Shown one piece after another: positions 33,335-41,863 of a stretch of 64,000 nt of DNA. Positions within the stretch are counted from its first letter, which is position 1; every line of letters starts with the position of its first letter. The notes below the pieces were generated by a model that saw only the letters and a program-made list of their open reading frames with translations, was not told where the DNA came from and ran no database searches. The stretch is taken from positions 141-64,140 of the forward strand of contig NZ_AQUZ01000008.1 of the NCBI RefSeq assembly GCF_000372465.1, in the 5' to 3' direction. The DNA comes from Kribbella catacumbae DSM 19601. Its GTDB lineage: Bacteria; Actinomycetota; Actinomycetes; Propionibacteriales; Kribbellaceae. A program made the translations under genes and the position numbers.

Positions 33335-34841
33335 CGGCACCCGAGACCTCCGCGAAGTGCCGGACCAGCACCGGATGGGCCTGGGCATCGAGGTCGTACT
33401 CGTGCGCGGTGATCATCCGGTCGACGATCAGCGTCAGCTCGTCGGGCGAGTAGTTCTCGAACTCGATGGTCTTCGAGAAGCGCGATGCCAGGCCGGGGTT
33501 GGCCGCCAGGAAGTCCAGCATCTCGTCGCTGTAGCCGGCCACGATCACGGCCACCTCGTCTCGATGGTCCTCCATCAGCTTCACCAGGGTGTCGATCGCC
33601 TCCTGGCCGAAACTGTCGCTCTCGGCCCCGGCCCGCGACAGGGCGTAGGCCTCGTCGATGAACAGCACGCCGCCTTTGGCGCCCTGGAACAGCAAGGTCG
33701 TCTTCTCCGCCGTGTGTCCGAGGTACTGCCCGACCAGATCACGTCGCGAGACCTCGTTGAACTGTCCCTTCGGCAGTACGCCGAGCGCTGCGAGCAGCTT
33801 GCCGTAGATGCGCGCCACCGTGGTCTTGCCGGTACCAGGCGCTCCGGCGAAGACCAGATGGTGACTGAGACTGCCGACGGACAGCCCTGCCTTCCGGCGC
33901 CACTCGTTGACCTGGATCTCGTCGATCAGGCTGCGTACTTCGTCCTTCACGCTCGCCAGACCGACCATCGCATCCAGCTCGGCGAGCAGCGACTCGACGT
34001 CTGTTCCAGCTGGTTCGTCCGCGACGGGACGGGACTCCACACTTGCCGCCGCGGTCACCTTCACGAGCTCCGGCTCAGCCAGGTCGAGGGCCGGCTCGGC
34101 AGTGTTCTCCCAGCGGCACGACACGATCTCGCCCCGGCACCGGCGCCCGAAGGACACCGCTGGTCCACGGGTGTCGCGGACCAGGCAGTGCCGCAGTACT
34201 GCGGTCGAGTCGTGGGCGATGAGGATGCCTGTCTCAGAGGTGCCCGACACCTCGCAGTCCTCGACTGTCGGCCGACCGTACTGGTACGCGTAGACACCGC
34301 GCCGGCCGCAACCGGTCAGCTGGCTGGAGCGAATCGTCACGGTGGCTCCCAGGCGCACGATGACGCCGTCCCCGGCCACGTCGGAGATCTTGGTGTGCTC
34401 GATCAGCGCCGTGCAGTCCTCCAGCACCAGGCCGTGCTCGCCACCGTCCACGGTGCAGTGCGATACCGAGACCTCGGCCGGTCCGGTGACGAGCACGGCC
34501 GGACCAAAGCCTGCGGACAGCGTGCAACGCTCGGCCTGCAACGTTCCTCCGTCGACCTGTACCGCCGCCGCGTCCCCGGCCCGGACGGTGATGTCGCGCA
34601 GCGTCAGTCGCCCGCCTTTGGTCCGCAGTACCGGCGACTGGGTCGTGGTCGCGTCGATCACCACGCCACCGGCCGAACCGTCGGCCCGCAGAGTCACCGA
34701 GCGATCGGCGACATCGATCGTCTCCCGATAGACCCCGGCCACGATCGAGATGACGGCATCGTCGGGTGCGTCCAGTACCGCGGCGCCGATGGTCGAGTAC
34801 GCGCCCGGCCGGTCGGCGGCGACCAACAGTTTCCTGGTCAC
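33033..34841 (-). CDS. EccA-like CbbX/SpoVK AAA+ ATPase with N-terminal beta-helix, C-terminus disturbed
   Basis: 602 residues. Residues ~10-265 are a right-handed beta-helix (repeated V-x-x-G, e.g. G-V-Y-R-E-T-I-D-V-A-D-R-S-V-T-L, L-T-L-R-D-I-T-V-R-A-G-D). A AAA+ domain follows: Walker A AGAPGTGKTT, Walker B GGVLFIDEAY, pore-loop region V-G-Q-Y-L-G-H-T, arginine finger region A-S-R-F-S-K-T-I-E-F. This is the fold of EccA-type T7SS ATPases. Family members continue past NARDARRVFDRV with a helical lid; here the match ends there and about 90 Arg/Pro-rich residues (from ~33300 down) are antisense to paralogue B. The GTG start at 34841 overlaps the LuxR-type gene's stop (GTGA). Confidence 0.82.
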   Translation of the reverse strand: MTRKLLVAADRPGAYSTIGAAVLDAPDDAVISIVAGVYRETIDVADRSVTLRADGSAGGVVIDATTTQSPVLRTKGGRLTLRDITVRAGDAAAVQVDGGTLQAERCTLSAGFGPAVLVTGPAEVSVSHCTVDGGEHGLVLEDCTALIEHTKISDVAGDGVIVRLGATVTIRSSQLTGCGRRGVYAYQYGRPTVEDCEVSGTSETGILIAHDSTAVLRHCLVRDTRGPAVSFGRRCRGEIVSCRWENTAEPALDLAEPELVKVTAAASVESRPVADEPAGTDVESLLAELDAMVGLASVKDEVRSLIDEIQVNEWRRKAGLSVGSLSHHLVFAGAPGTGKTTVARIYGKLLAALGVLPKGQFNEVSRRDLVGQYLGHTAEKTTLLFQGAKGGVLFIDEAYALSRAGAESDSFGQEAIDTLVKLMEDHRDEVAVIVAGYSDEMLDFLAANPGLASRFSKTIEFENYSPDELTLIVDRMITAHEYDLDAQAHPVLVRHFAEVSGAVNFGNARDARRVFDRVRAGPRACWPHWLPVRRWSPVLRNEPTARERPNPTATARTPPSSRWPAVPGRVRRWRTGPGRRGDCRARGRATPSGTDGRTRPSL

Positions 34842-35941
34842 CGCGACCCGACCCAGCCGCGCTCAGCGGCCTTGGCGCCGGCCTGGAACCTGCTGCGGGC
34901 GCCCATTCGCGCCATCATCTCCGACACCATCCGGCGGACGGTGCGCACGGACACACCGAGTTGAGCAGCCGCCGAAGCGTCGGTGCCGCCGTCGCTGAGC
35001 AACGACAGCACCTCGCGCTCGCGCACGGTCAGTCCCGAGGTCTCGCTGAGGCCGGTCGGCTGCCGGAGCGGCGTGGCGGTGTGCCAGATCCGCTCGAACA
35101 GCTCCGACACCGCGCTCACGGCCGCGGCCACCCGCAGAGTGCTGACCGCGCCGCGTCCGCTGCGGTCGGCCGGTAGCGCGACGGTGGAGGCGTCAACCAC
35201 CAGGGCGCAGAGCGGGACGCTGGACGCAGTACGGACGTAGGCCCCGTTGCGGGTCAGCTGCAGTAGTCGCCGGGACAGTGCCGGGTCGGTGCGGGCTGCG
35301 TCGGGCACCAGGATGCGGTACCGGACCGGTGCGACCAGTTGGCCAGTACCTAGCTCCCGTAGTCCCGCGATCGGGTCGGGGACCGCTGTCGTGGCCGGGC
35401 TGCTCACCAGGACCTCACCGGCGGCGGATCTGAGCAGGGCCTCGATCATGCGTTGCGCGGCGGCTGGACTGGTCGCCCAGTCCGGCGAGCCGTAGAAGTC
35501 GCCGGCTGGTGCTGGGTTGCGACGGGCGAACTCGCCGGCGATCTCCGCGGCGGCCACCCGGCTGCGCTCCAGGTCGCGAGTGGTCCGGGCCAGGTCGGCC
35601 TCGCGTTCGGCGAGCAGTGCAGTGAGGCTGAGCCGAGGGTTCAACGGCCGGATCACCTCGGGAAGTCCAGCGCGGGACAACAGGCCCAGCTCGGCCAGCT
35701 GCCTGGTCACCCGCTGGGTACCGGACCGGTCCAGGCCGAGGCGCTCGCCGAACTCGGCGGCGGTCCAGGACGGGCGTTCCAGCACGACCAGGTACATCCG
35801 CTCGGCAGCAGCATCCACGCCGAGGTGGGCCAGCTTGCGGCCGACGGAGCGCGGGCCGGTGACGTTCGAGGCCGTTCCCACCACATGCGGGTAGACGACG
35901 TCCGGGGACAGCGCGTCTTCGACGAGTTCGGTCTGGCTCAT
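34838..35941 (-). CDS. LuxR-type HTH regulator with TrmB-like N-terminus
   Basis: 367 residues. Residues ~45-90 form a TrmB/IclR-like winged helix (MYLVVLERPSWTAAEFGERL, then RSGTQRVTRQLAELGLLSR). A coiled-coil stretch follows, then a PLD/HKD-like effector domain without its His-Lys signature (E-V-L-V-S-S-P-A-T-T). The C-terminus is a LuxR HTH (LTVREREVLSLLSDGGTDAS, then L-G-V-S-V-R-T-V-R-R-M-V). Similar LuxR/TrmB proteins are common single regulators in actinomycetes. It is co-transcribed with the EccA-like ATPase (4-bp overlap) and separated from eccE by a strong hairpin, so it likely regulates the island. Confidence 0.82.
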   Translation of the reverse strand: MSQTELVEDALSPDVVYPHVVGTASNVTGPRSVGRKLAHLGVDAAAERMYLVVLERPSWTAAEFGERLGLDRSGTQRVTRQLAELGLLSRAGLPEVIRPLNPRLSLTALLAEREADLARTTRDLERSRVAAAEIAGEFARRNPAPAGDFYGSPDWATSPAAAQRMIEALLRSAAGEVLVSSPATTAVPDPIAGLRELGTGQLVAPVRYRILVPDAARTDPALSRRLLQLTRNGAYVRTASSVPLCALVVDASTVALPADRSGRGAVSTLRVAAAVSAVSELFERIWHTATPLRQPTGLSETSGLTVREREVLSLLSDGGTDASAAAQLGVSVRTVRRMVSEMMARMGARSRFQAGAKAAERGWVGSR

Positions 35942-36045
35942 GGAATCACCTCACTGGTTCGGTTGCGCAGTGTTTACGAGCACTCTGACCGAGTCGCTTC
36001 CAGCGGAGGTCTTGTCGTCCTCAACGCTTGATCCAGGCGTGATCC

Positions 36046-36087
36046 AGCCTGATACAGCGCGGAACTGGATCCGCGCTGTATCAGGCT
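36046..36087. terminator. Strong 16-bp hairpin after eccE
   Basis: AGCCTGATACAGCGCG (36046-36061) pairs perfectly with 36072-36087 around a 10-base loop. The outer base overlaps the eccE stop codon. It most likely ends the eccD-B-...-E transcript ahead of the LuxR-type gene. There is no T-run; the flanking TGATCCAG direct repeats (36029-36047) are unexplained. Confidence 0.7.
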
Positions 36088-37202
36088 CAGGGCAGGGCGG
36101 CAGTGAACGCGAACCGCTGCCGCCCTGTGAGGGGCGCGCCGCCGGGCGGGGGAGGGGCGCCGGCGGGCGCCAGTACGAGGGCATCGTCGCGGTCACTGGA
36201 AAGGGTGACAGTGACCGCCACGGGCAGGGCCCGGGCGAGGTCTGGAGGCACGCTGTACATCCGGTAGTCGCCAGTCCCCAGCCGTAGCCCGTTCCACTCC
36301 TCGTGGGCTTGTTGCGGCGTCAGCTCGGCCAGTACGTCGGTGAGCTGGTCGGGGCGCAGCGCTGCCGCCGCTATCCGCTGGCGGTGCAACCGCTTGACCA
36401 GACGCCGGGCCGCGTTCGCCAGTAGCAGCTCCAGCTCGGTGTCGCGGTGACAGCCGGCACTCCGCGAGGCCGTCAACGCGATCCAGCACCGGCCGCGTTG
36501 CACCAGCAGCTTGGCCTTCAGGTCGGTGTGCTGCTCGAGCAAGGCCGACGGGTGGGGCAGTTGATCCGGATTCGCCTGGACCTCCAGCAGCACCGTGATG
36601 CCGGTCGCCCGGACGACGGTCGCCGCGGTGAGGTCGCCGATCTCGAGTGTGCCGCAGGTGGCCGCGCGTGGTTCGAACCGGCGGTCGCGGATGACGTAGC
36701 CGAGACGCAGTGCTGCCCACTGGAAGGTCCACAGGTCGCGGTACCAGCTCGCGGTCACCAGGACCAGCGCCAGTCCAGCGACGGCCGCTGCCGCTGTCAT
36801 CCACCAGGCACGGCCGACCGATGCGGCGACAAGTCCCGCGGCGAGCTGCCAGCACACCACCTGGCCGGGATGAAGCCGGGGACGCCTAAGCCCAGGATGC
36901 TGCACTGCGGGAGGAGCAGGACTGGCGATGGCAGCCGAGCGCAGTGTCAGCGGGGACGTTGCAGGGGCGGGCACAGCGGGCATCGGGCGAACCGCCAAGC
37001 CGGCCGCTACGCCGGCAGACATAGTGGCTGCCGCACCCGCCGATGTGGTGGTCGGCATGCTTTGCGGGACCGCTCGGCGTGGTGCGATCGTCGCCGTCAC
37101 CTCGGCCGTCGCCACGCCCGCTCCGGGTGGGCCCGCCACGCCCACCGGCCGGGCTGAAGCCCAGGTGGGTGTGCCCAGGCCCGTACCTGAGTTGGTCGGC
37201 AT
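36087..37202 (-). CDS. eccE: Type VII secretion protein EccE
   Basis: 371 residues. A long Ala/Pro-rich N-terminal stretch (~95 residues) precedes the EccE core: R-R-P-R-L-H-P-G-Q-V-V-C-W-Q-L-A then two helices (LAAGLVAASVGRAWWMTAAA, then AVAGLALVLVTASWY) and W-A-A-L-R-L-G-Y-V-I-R-D-R. The soluble part has the EccE pattern around L-T-A-A-T-V-V-R. EccE is a peripheral inner-membrane subunit of the ESX translocon. It starts 2 bp after the stop of the LDDELF protein gene and ends at a strong hairpin. Confidence 0.85.
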   Translation of the reverse strand: MPTNSGTGLGTPTWASARPVGVAGPPGAGVATAEVTATIAPRRAVPQSMPTTTSAGAAATMSAGVAAGLAVRPMPAVPAPATSPLTLRSAAIASPAPPAVQHPGLRRPRLHPGQVVCWQLAAGLVAASVGRAWWMTAAAAVAGLALVLVTASWYRDLWTFQWAALRLGYVIRDRRFEPRAATCGTLEIGDLTAATVVRATGITVLLEVQANPDQLPHPSALLEQHTDLKAKLLVQRGRCWIALTASRSAGCHRDTELELLLANAARRLVKRLHRQRIAAAALRPDQLTDVLAELTPQQAHEEWNGLRLGTGDYRMYSVPPDLARALPVAVTVTLSSDRDDALVLAPAGAPPPPGGAPLTGRQRFAFTAALP

Positions 37203-37204
37203 GG

Positions 37205-38494
37205 TCAGTCGCGTCGGTAGTCGGCGACGAACAGTTCATCGTCGAGGATTGCTGCACCGTCGGCGCCGGGCTTGCGCCTGCGAGCCGACGGCAGACCGAA
37301 CTGTTCGGCCGGCTCCCGAGCAGCCCGGCCCTGAAGCTCAGCCTGTACTCCGTTGCGTTGCAGCAGGTCGGCCTGCTCGTCAGGGCTACTGCCCGCGCCG
37401 CGACGGCGGCCCGGCCGGATCTCGTTGGTTCCTCCGCTTCCAGCTCCATGGCCGACCGGCGGCGCGATCGCAGGCATCGACTTCGCCGCCCCGGCCGCCG
37501 CAGCCCGTGCTGCTCCGCCGGCCAGCGCCGGCTCCGTGCCCGCGGCGATTCGGGCGCCTGGCACGCCGACGCCCGTAGTACCTCGCGTGCCGAGTTCGGC
37601 CAAGCTCGGCCGTGCGCCGACGACAGAGCTTCTCATCGTGGCGACTGCAGGAAGCCCGCCGATGCTCGCCACCAACGCCGCGGGCGGGATCACGTTGCCC
37701 GGCAACTGCAGGCCTCCACCACCCGGTGAGTTGAGTGACGGCGCGCCGATACTCACCCCACCGGCAAGGCTGGGCAGGTCCGGGCTGGAAATAGGCTGGG
37801 TACCGAGCTGGGGCAGGTCGCCGAGGCCCTCCAGTTCCTTCCCGAGGCCTGATGATTGAGCCAGGCCCGCCACGCTCTGGGCGAGGTCGAGGCCCTTCCC
37901 GGCGAGGTCGGCGACCTTGCCCGCGGCGTCCAGCACCGTGGAGATGTCCGTCAGGGACACCGTTGAGGCGGCCAGCGGGTTCAACGAGCCGCCAGGCCCT
38001 TGCCAGCCCTGGGTCGGCGTCGGCACCGCGGTCGGTGCCTGCATGACCACCCCGACTGCCTCCATCATCCCGGCTCCGGCGACGTTGATGGCAGCCGCGG
38101 CCTGTGCGGCGAAAGGCCCGATGAACGGGACGCTGCTCAGCGCGACCGCGGTGTTGTACCCGCTCTGCAGGCCAGGCATGACCGCCTGCGCCAGGTTGAG
38201 AGCGGTGCCGCCGAGACGGAGTGCGGCGGACATCGCGCCGGTGTAGACCGACCACTCGGCCAGAGATGCGTGGCTGCCGATCACCTGGCCGCTGAAGGCT
38301 GCCTGTGCGACAGAGCCGATGCTCTGTGGCCAAGAGGTGATGACCCCGTTCGCAGCGGCGAGGTCGCCGTGGGTGGCCAGCAGTTGCTGGCAGGCCGAGC
38401 CCCAGATGTCGGAGCTCGCATGCCACGGTTCCGCGCGCTGCCCGTTGAGCATGCCGGCCATCGTGTTCAGTTCCATCCCCATATAGGCGCCCAT
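37205..38494 (-). CDS. Long T7SS substrate-like protein with LDDELF tail
   Basis: A 429-residue Ala/Gly-rich protein. The first ~150 residues are helical (M-E-L-N-T-M-A-G-M-L-N-G to L-N-L-A-Q-A-V-M-P-G), with a W-x-x-S/S-x-x-W-G pattern as in PPE/LXG-type ESX proteins. A low-complexity Gly/Pro/Leu region follows. The C-terminus reads L-L-Q-R-N-G-V-Q-A-E-L-Q-G-R-A, then R-R-R-K and I-L-D-D-E-L-F, matching the tail of the protein at 46328-47839. It sits between a small EspC-like gene and eccE in one operon. It is probably a secreted partner or a translocon-associated substrate; there is no Sec signal. Confidence 0.65.
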   Translation of the reverse strand: MGAYMGMELNTMAGMLNGQRAEPWHASSDIWGSACQQLLATHGDLAAANGVITSWPQSIGSVAQAAFSGQVIGSHASLAEWSVYTGAMSAALRLGGTALNLAQAVMPGLQSGYNTAVALSSVPFIGPFAAQAAAAINVAGAGMMEAVGVVMQAPTAVPTPTQGWQGPGGSLNPLAASTVSLTDISTVLDAAGKVADLAGKGLDLAQSVAGLAQSSGLGKELEGLGDLPQLGTQPISSPDLPSLAGGVSIGAPSLNSPGGGGLQLPGNVIPPAALVASIGGLPAVATMRSSVVGARPSLAELGTRGTTGVGVPGARIAAGTEPALAGGAARAAAAGAAKSMPAIAPPVGHGAGSGGTNEIRPGRRRGAGSSPDEQADLLQRNGVQAELQGRAAREPAEQFGLPSARRRKPGADGAAILDDELFVADYRRD

Positions 38495-38506
38495 GATGTG
38501 CTCCTG

Positions 38507-38857
38507 TCAGTCCTGGGCCGGATGGCCAGTTGCTGAAGGCAACTGATTGGCCAGAGTCTTGTGGGCCAGCGCGTTCACCAGGTCGGCCGTGTCGTACGAG
38601 GTGGCGAAGCTGAGGGCCGCGTCGATCAGGGTGCCGATCCCGGTGGTCGCCTGGGTGGCGAAGGTCCCGGCGTGCTCCACGCAGAACCGGACATGGGCTT
38701 CCGCGGACATGCTCTCCGGCATCGCGCCGGACAGCGGAGGAGTCCCCTGGACGCTGGCGGACACCGGGCTGATGGTCGCCAGCGGAGCCATCCCGGCGAA
38801 CTTGCGAAGCTCGTCGGTGACCACCGTCAGGCTGAGGTTCGAGACCGATCCGTCCAT
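38507..38857 (-). CDS. Small EspC-like T7SS-associated protein
   Basis: 116 residues, no Sec signal. L-T-V-V-T-D-E-L-R-K-F-A-G-M-A at the N-terminus and a helical second half (A-H-V-R-F-C-V-E-H-A-G-T-F-A-T-Q-A) fit the helical-hairpin small proteins of ESX loci. The ATG at 38855-38857 has AAGGAG upstream; a 15-residue extension is rejected. It lies 12 bp before the LDDELF gene and forms with it a two-gene module mirrored by 45882/46328 on the other side of the translocon genes. It may form a secreted heterodimer with its neighbour, as PE/PPE pairs do. Confidence 0.65.
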   Translation of the reverse strand: MDGSVSNLSLTVVTDELRKFAGMAPLATISPVSASVQGTPPLSGAMPESMSAEAHVRFCVEHAGTFATQATTGIGTLIDAALSFATSYDTADLVNALAHKTLANQLPSATGHPAQD

Positions 38858-38898
38858 GTTTGCTCCTTGCGTGTTGTTACCTGCACCAAACCAGGGAC

Positions 38899-38916
38899 GC
38901 ACCCGGCGCTGGGTGC
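38899..38916. terminator. Hairpin between eccB and the EspC-like gene
   Basis: GCACCC (38899-38904) and GGGTGC (38911-38916) flank GGCGCT, 45 bp after the eccB stop on the minus strand. It may partly terminate the eccD-eccB transcript or protect the downstream mRNA. Confidence 0.35.
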
Positions 38917-38960
38917 TGAGACCGCATCAGGCCACCGGACGGCGTCGAGCGGCCAAGTCC

Positions 38961-40388
38961 TCATGGCCCGAGTGGGGTCATCGCAGCCGTGGGCTCCAGT
39001 GGATGGCCTGCCGGCATCCGGCTGACCAGCTCGGACGGGAGGCGCACCACCGGCGGCTGCTCGTAGCCGAGCACGCCCAGTACGTCGCGATTGGCCAGCT
39101 GATAACGCCTTCCCAGGTCACTGACGAACGACAGCGCCCCGGAGCCGGCGGGCTGCCCCGGTGCGGCCATCGACTCCACCACCGCACCGTGCCCAGGCGG
39201 TACGACGACCAGGTCAGCCAACGGCAGGCCACCGGGACCGCGCCCGGCGGTGACACCGGACTCCCCGGCGGCAGGCAGTCCTGCAGCGATCGCGAAGCGC
39301 GGCTGGAACCCGCCGCCGGGGAACAGTGCACACACCGAGTCGGTCGCCGACTGCGTTCGCGCGAACTGCGGGCGAGTGGACGGCAGCGCCGCATCCGTCA
39401 CCGGTGCGGCACGGCCGTCGCCAGACAGTCGCGCGACGACCGCTGAATCCAGCGGGATCGCTTCGGGCATCACGCCCGGATAGGCCTTACGGGTCGCGGC
39501 CGCGCTGCGCTGTACGTCGTACTGGAACGCACTGATCGGCAGTAGCCGGTCGCCAGTCAGCAGGTAGTACTGTCCCTGGCCGGTTGAGGTCTGCACGACG
39601 TACAGCGCGCCGACACGTCCGGGGCGCAACAGCTTGGATGGCGTGCCGGCCTGGGGCACTGCGATCGGCGCCAGCGGGGGACCGGACGGAATCAGGTCAA
39701 GCCAGGCCTGTGACACCTGCTGCCAGGACTCGGTGTCGAGCGCCAGCGCAGCAGTCACCGTCGCCGCCTCTTGGACAACGTGGCGGAAGCCGCGCCAGAT
39801 GAAGTAGCCGCGGCCGTCGGGCGCGATCACCAGCAGGGCAGCGTCGTTGACCGGCTGCGCCGCGTCCGGTTCTTGGCCGACCAGCAGGACCGAGCGCACT
39901 GTCTTGCTGCCAGCGGCGTCGACTGCCGGTTGTGAGCATAGCGACCAGCCGCCGGCGAGCAACCGCTTCTTCGTGGGCAGGGAGTCCGGCGCGTCAGCGA
40001 TGCCGACCCGTGGACCGCGTGGCACCCCGAGCAGCGACTTCTGCGCCACCATGACCGGCTTGCTGTACTTCTTCATCAGCAACAGCGCCGACACGTAGTT
40101 CGCTGTCGGGTAGAGCACCCCGTTCACGTAGACGTAGCGGGTGCCGGTCTCCTTCTCGACGATGACGCGATCGCCGGCCTGCCAGGACTTCTTGCCACCC
40201 GGCGAGATCATGCCGTAGACACCGACGGCAGCTATGGCCAGTACTGCGAGCACGATGCCGGCGATCATCGCGATGATGCCGCGCCGGAAGGGCGGGTGCT
40301 CCGGGTCGGTCTCGCGCAGTACGACGGCATGCATCATCCGCTGCAGCACGAACTGATACGACTGCAGTTGGTCGCGCTTCGAGGCCAT
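38961..40388 (-). CDS. eccB: Type VII secretion protein EccB
   Basis: 475 residues. The start MASKRDQLQSYQFVLQRMMH followed by A-V-V-L-R-E-T-D is the hallmark of EccB. One membrane helix (IAMIAGIVLAVLAIAAVGVYG, ~39-59) precedes a large extracytoplasmic domain with beta repeats (W-Q-A-G-D-R-V-I-V-E-K-E-T-G-T-R-Y-V-Y; G-L-P-L-A-D-L-V-V-V-P-P-G-H). Two cysteines (C-S-Q; C-A-L-F) may form the structural disulphide. EccB is a core ESX translocon component with most of its mass outside the membrane. It starts 3 bp after eccD. Confidence 0.95.
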   Translation of the reverse strand: MASKRDQLQSYQFVLQRMMHAVVLRETDPEHPPFRRGIIAMIAGIVLAVLAIAAVGVYGMISPGGKKSWQAGDRVIVEKETGTRYVYVNGVLYPTANYVSALLLMKKYSKPVMVAQKSLLGVPRGPRVGIADAPDSLPTKKRLLAGGWSLCSQPAVDAAGSKTVRSVLLVGQEPDAAQPVNDAALLVIAPDGRGYFIWRGFRHVVQEAATVTAALALDTESWQQVSQAWLDLIPSGPPLAPIAVPQAGTPSKLLRPGRVGALYVVQTSTGQGQYYLLTGDRLLPISAFQYDVQRSAAATRKAYPGVMPEAIPLDSAVVARLSGDGRAAPVTDAALPSTRPQFARTQSATDSVCALFPGGGFQPRFAIAAGLPAAGESGVTAGRGPGGLPLADLVVVPPGHGAVVESMAAPGQPAGSGALSFVSDLGRRYQLANRDVLGVLGYEQPPVVRLPSELVSRMPAGHPLEPTAAMTPLGP

Positions 40389-40391
40389 CGC

Positions 40392-41759
40392 TCAGCCGCC
40401 CAGGCCGCGAACGTACCCGTACAGGCCGAGCACCGACATCAGTACGGGTACTACAAACAGCACCAGGAGAATCTCGGCCAGCTCGGCGTACCGGGCGAAG
40501 TAGGCGCTGGGCTTGTGTCCTGCGTACCAGAGACCCAGGAACACCACTGCGGCAGCGAACGCGACCAACCCGTACGGCGTTGGAGTGCCGGGGTCGGGAA
40601 GGACGAGGCAGGCGGCGCCGGCGAGTCCCGTGATGAGCAGACTCAAGCGGTGCGACACCACGGGCAGCAGCCTGGACCGCAGCAGGCAGACACCAACCAC
40701 CAGCAAAACAAGAATTGTCGCGGAGGTGGACTCCGAACGGCTGAGGGCGAGGAGACAAGCCGCCAGGCCAATCGCGAGGCCGGCAAGGATGCCGGTGTAG
40801 AGCGCTGCTGTCCGCAGTACTGCGGCGTAGAGGGCCTCTCGCGGCGGTTGCGGCGCGTCGGAGAGCAGGTCGGCGGTGGTGTTCGGCAGTACCGGCTTCG
40901 GCAACCGGCCGATCCGCATCGCGAGTGGGGCAGCCGCAGGCAGCATTGCTACCGCCACTGCGGCGACGACAGCTGCTGCACGGGTGCTGTCCAGCCAGCC
41001 CGTCGCGAGCAAGCCGGCAGCCGTCGCAAGGATCCCGGTCGTGCAAGCAGCCACGAATACTGCTGTGTGCTTGGCGATCCCGACATAGCCAGCTAGTCCG
41101 GCCAACAACAGCGCGGCTCCGGCCGTGGTCAGATGCGGCGCGCCCAGCTCGGACAGCCGATAGTCGCCAGCCAACAGCAGAGCCCCGCCAACACCGGCAC
41201 AGACGACACCGACAGCGCCGGCGACCATACCGGCCGAGGCGTCTCCGGCTACGCGTGTGAGCAGTGTGCCTGCGATCAGGAGCAGGGCAGCCACTGCGAG
41301 CGCGAAGGCCGGCACAGTGCCCCAAGGTGGCCCGGGCCGGAGCTGGATCACCAGAGCCGCGACGATCGCAGCCGAGCCGATGACGAGCCCGAACCAGCGC
41401 GTGGTGCCGCGGGTCCACTCCCGGCCGCCACCTCGCGCCCCAATGGCGATCGCGTCGACTATGTCGTCGTACTCGAGTTCCGGCCACTGCTGCCGGGCGG
41501 GTGCGAGGTGCAGGATCTCGCCGTCGCGGACCTGCTGGCTGGCCAGGTCCTGGTGGGTCTCGAGCGCGTCGCCGTCGTGCCGGCGGAGTACCCAGCCACC
41601 TTGCTGAGCGCCCTCGTCGGCCAGTCCGTCACCGGCGTGCCGCAGGATGCTGGGCAGCAGTTCGGCCACGGTGGACCGGTCCGGCAAGGCCAGATCGATC
41701 CGCCGTTCCGCTGCATCGATGGTCACCTTGACCAGGCCACGGGTACTCACGGTAGCCAC
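40392..41759 (-). CDS. eccD: Type VII secretion protein EccD
   Basis: About 455 residues. The N-terminal ~90 residues form the ubiquitin-like (YukD) domain (L-V-K-V-T-I-D-A-A-E-R-R-I-D-L-A-L-P-D to D-G-E-I-L-H-L). Eleven hydrophobic helices follow (first WFGLVIGSAAIVAALVIQL). EccD forms the central membrane channel region of the ESX complex. Start uncertain: GTGs at 41759 and 41750 and a TTG at 41789 are in frame and none has a strong ribosome site; 41759 is used. It diverges from eccC with about 104 bp between starts holding a perfect palindrome. Confidence 0.92.
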   Translation of the reverse strand: MATVSTRGLVKVTIDAAERRIDLALPDRSTVAELLPSILRHAGDGLADEGAQQGGWVLRRHDGDALETHQDLASQQVRDGEILHLAPARQQWPELEYDDIVDAIAIGARGGGREWTRGTTRWFGLVIGSAAIVAALVIQLRPGPPWGTVPAFALAVAALLLIAGTLLTRVAGDASAGMVAGAVGVVCAGVGGALLLAGDYRLSELGAPHLTTAGAALLLAGLAGYVGIAKHTAVFVAACTTGILATAAGLLATGWLDSTRAAAVVAAVAVAMLPAAAPLAMRIGRLPKPVLPNTTADLLSDAPQPPREALYAAVLRTAALYTGILAGLAIGLAACLLALSRSESTSATILVLLVVGVCLLRSRLLPVVSHRLSLLITGLAGAACLVLPDPGTPTPYGLVAFAAAVVFLGLWYAGHKPSAYFARYAELAEILLVLFVVPVLMSVLGLYGYVRGLGG

Positions 41760-41815
41760 CGTGGCATGACTGTTCGGCCTCTGCCGCAACGCTGCAGCAT
41801 CAGGACAGTCAGCAA

Positions 41816-41832
41816 GTGGCCGCGGCGGCCAC
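41816..41832. promoter_or_regulatory. Perfect palindrome between divergent eccD and eccC
   Basis: GTGGCCGCGGCGGCCAC: 8-bp arms around one G, 32 bp before the eccC ATG. Its half-site (G/C-GGCCAC) resembles the motif shared by other island promoters (32082, 47851). Candidate operator. Confidence 0.4.
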
Positions 41833-41863
41833 AGAGGCCGTGTGGCTTCGTACCGTCAACGGC

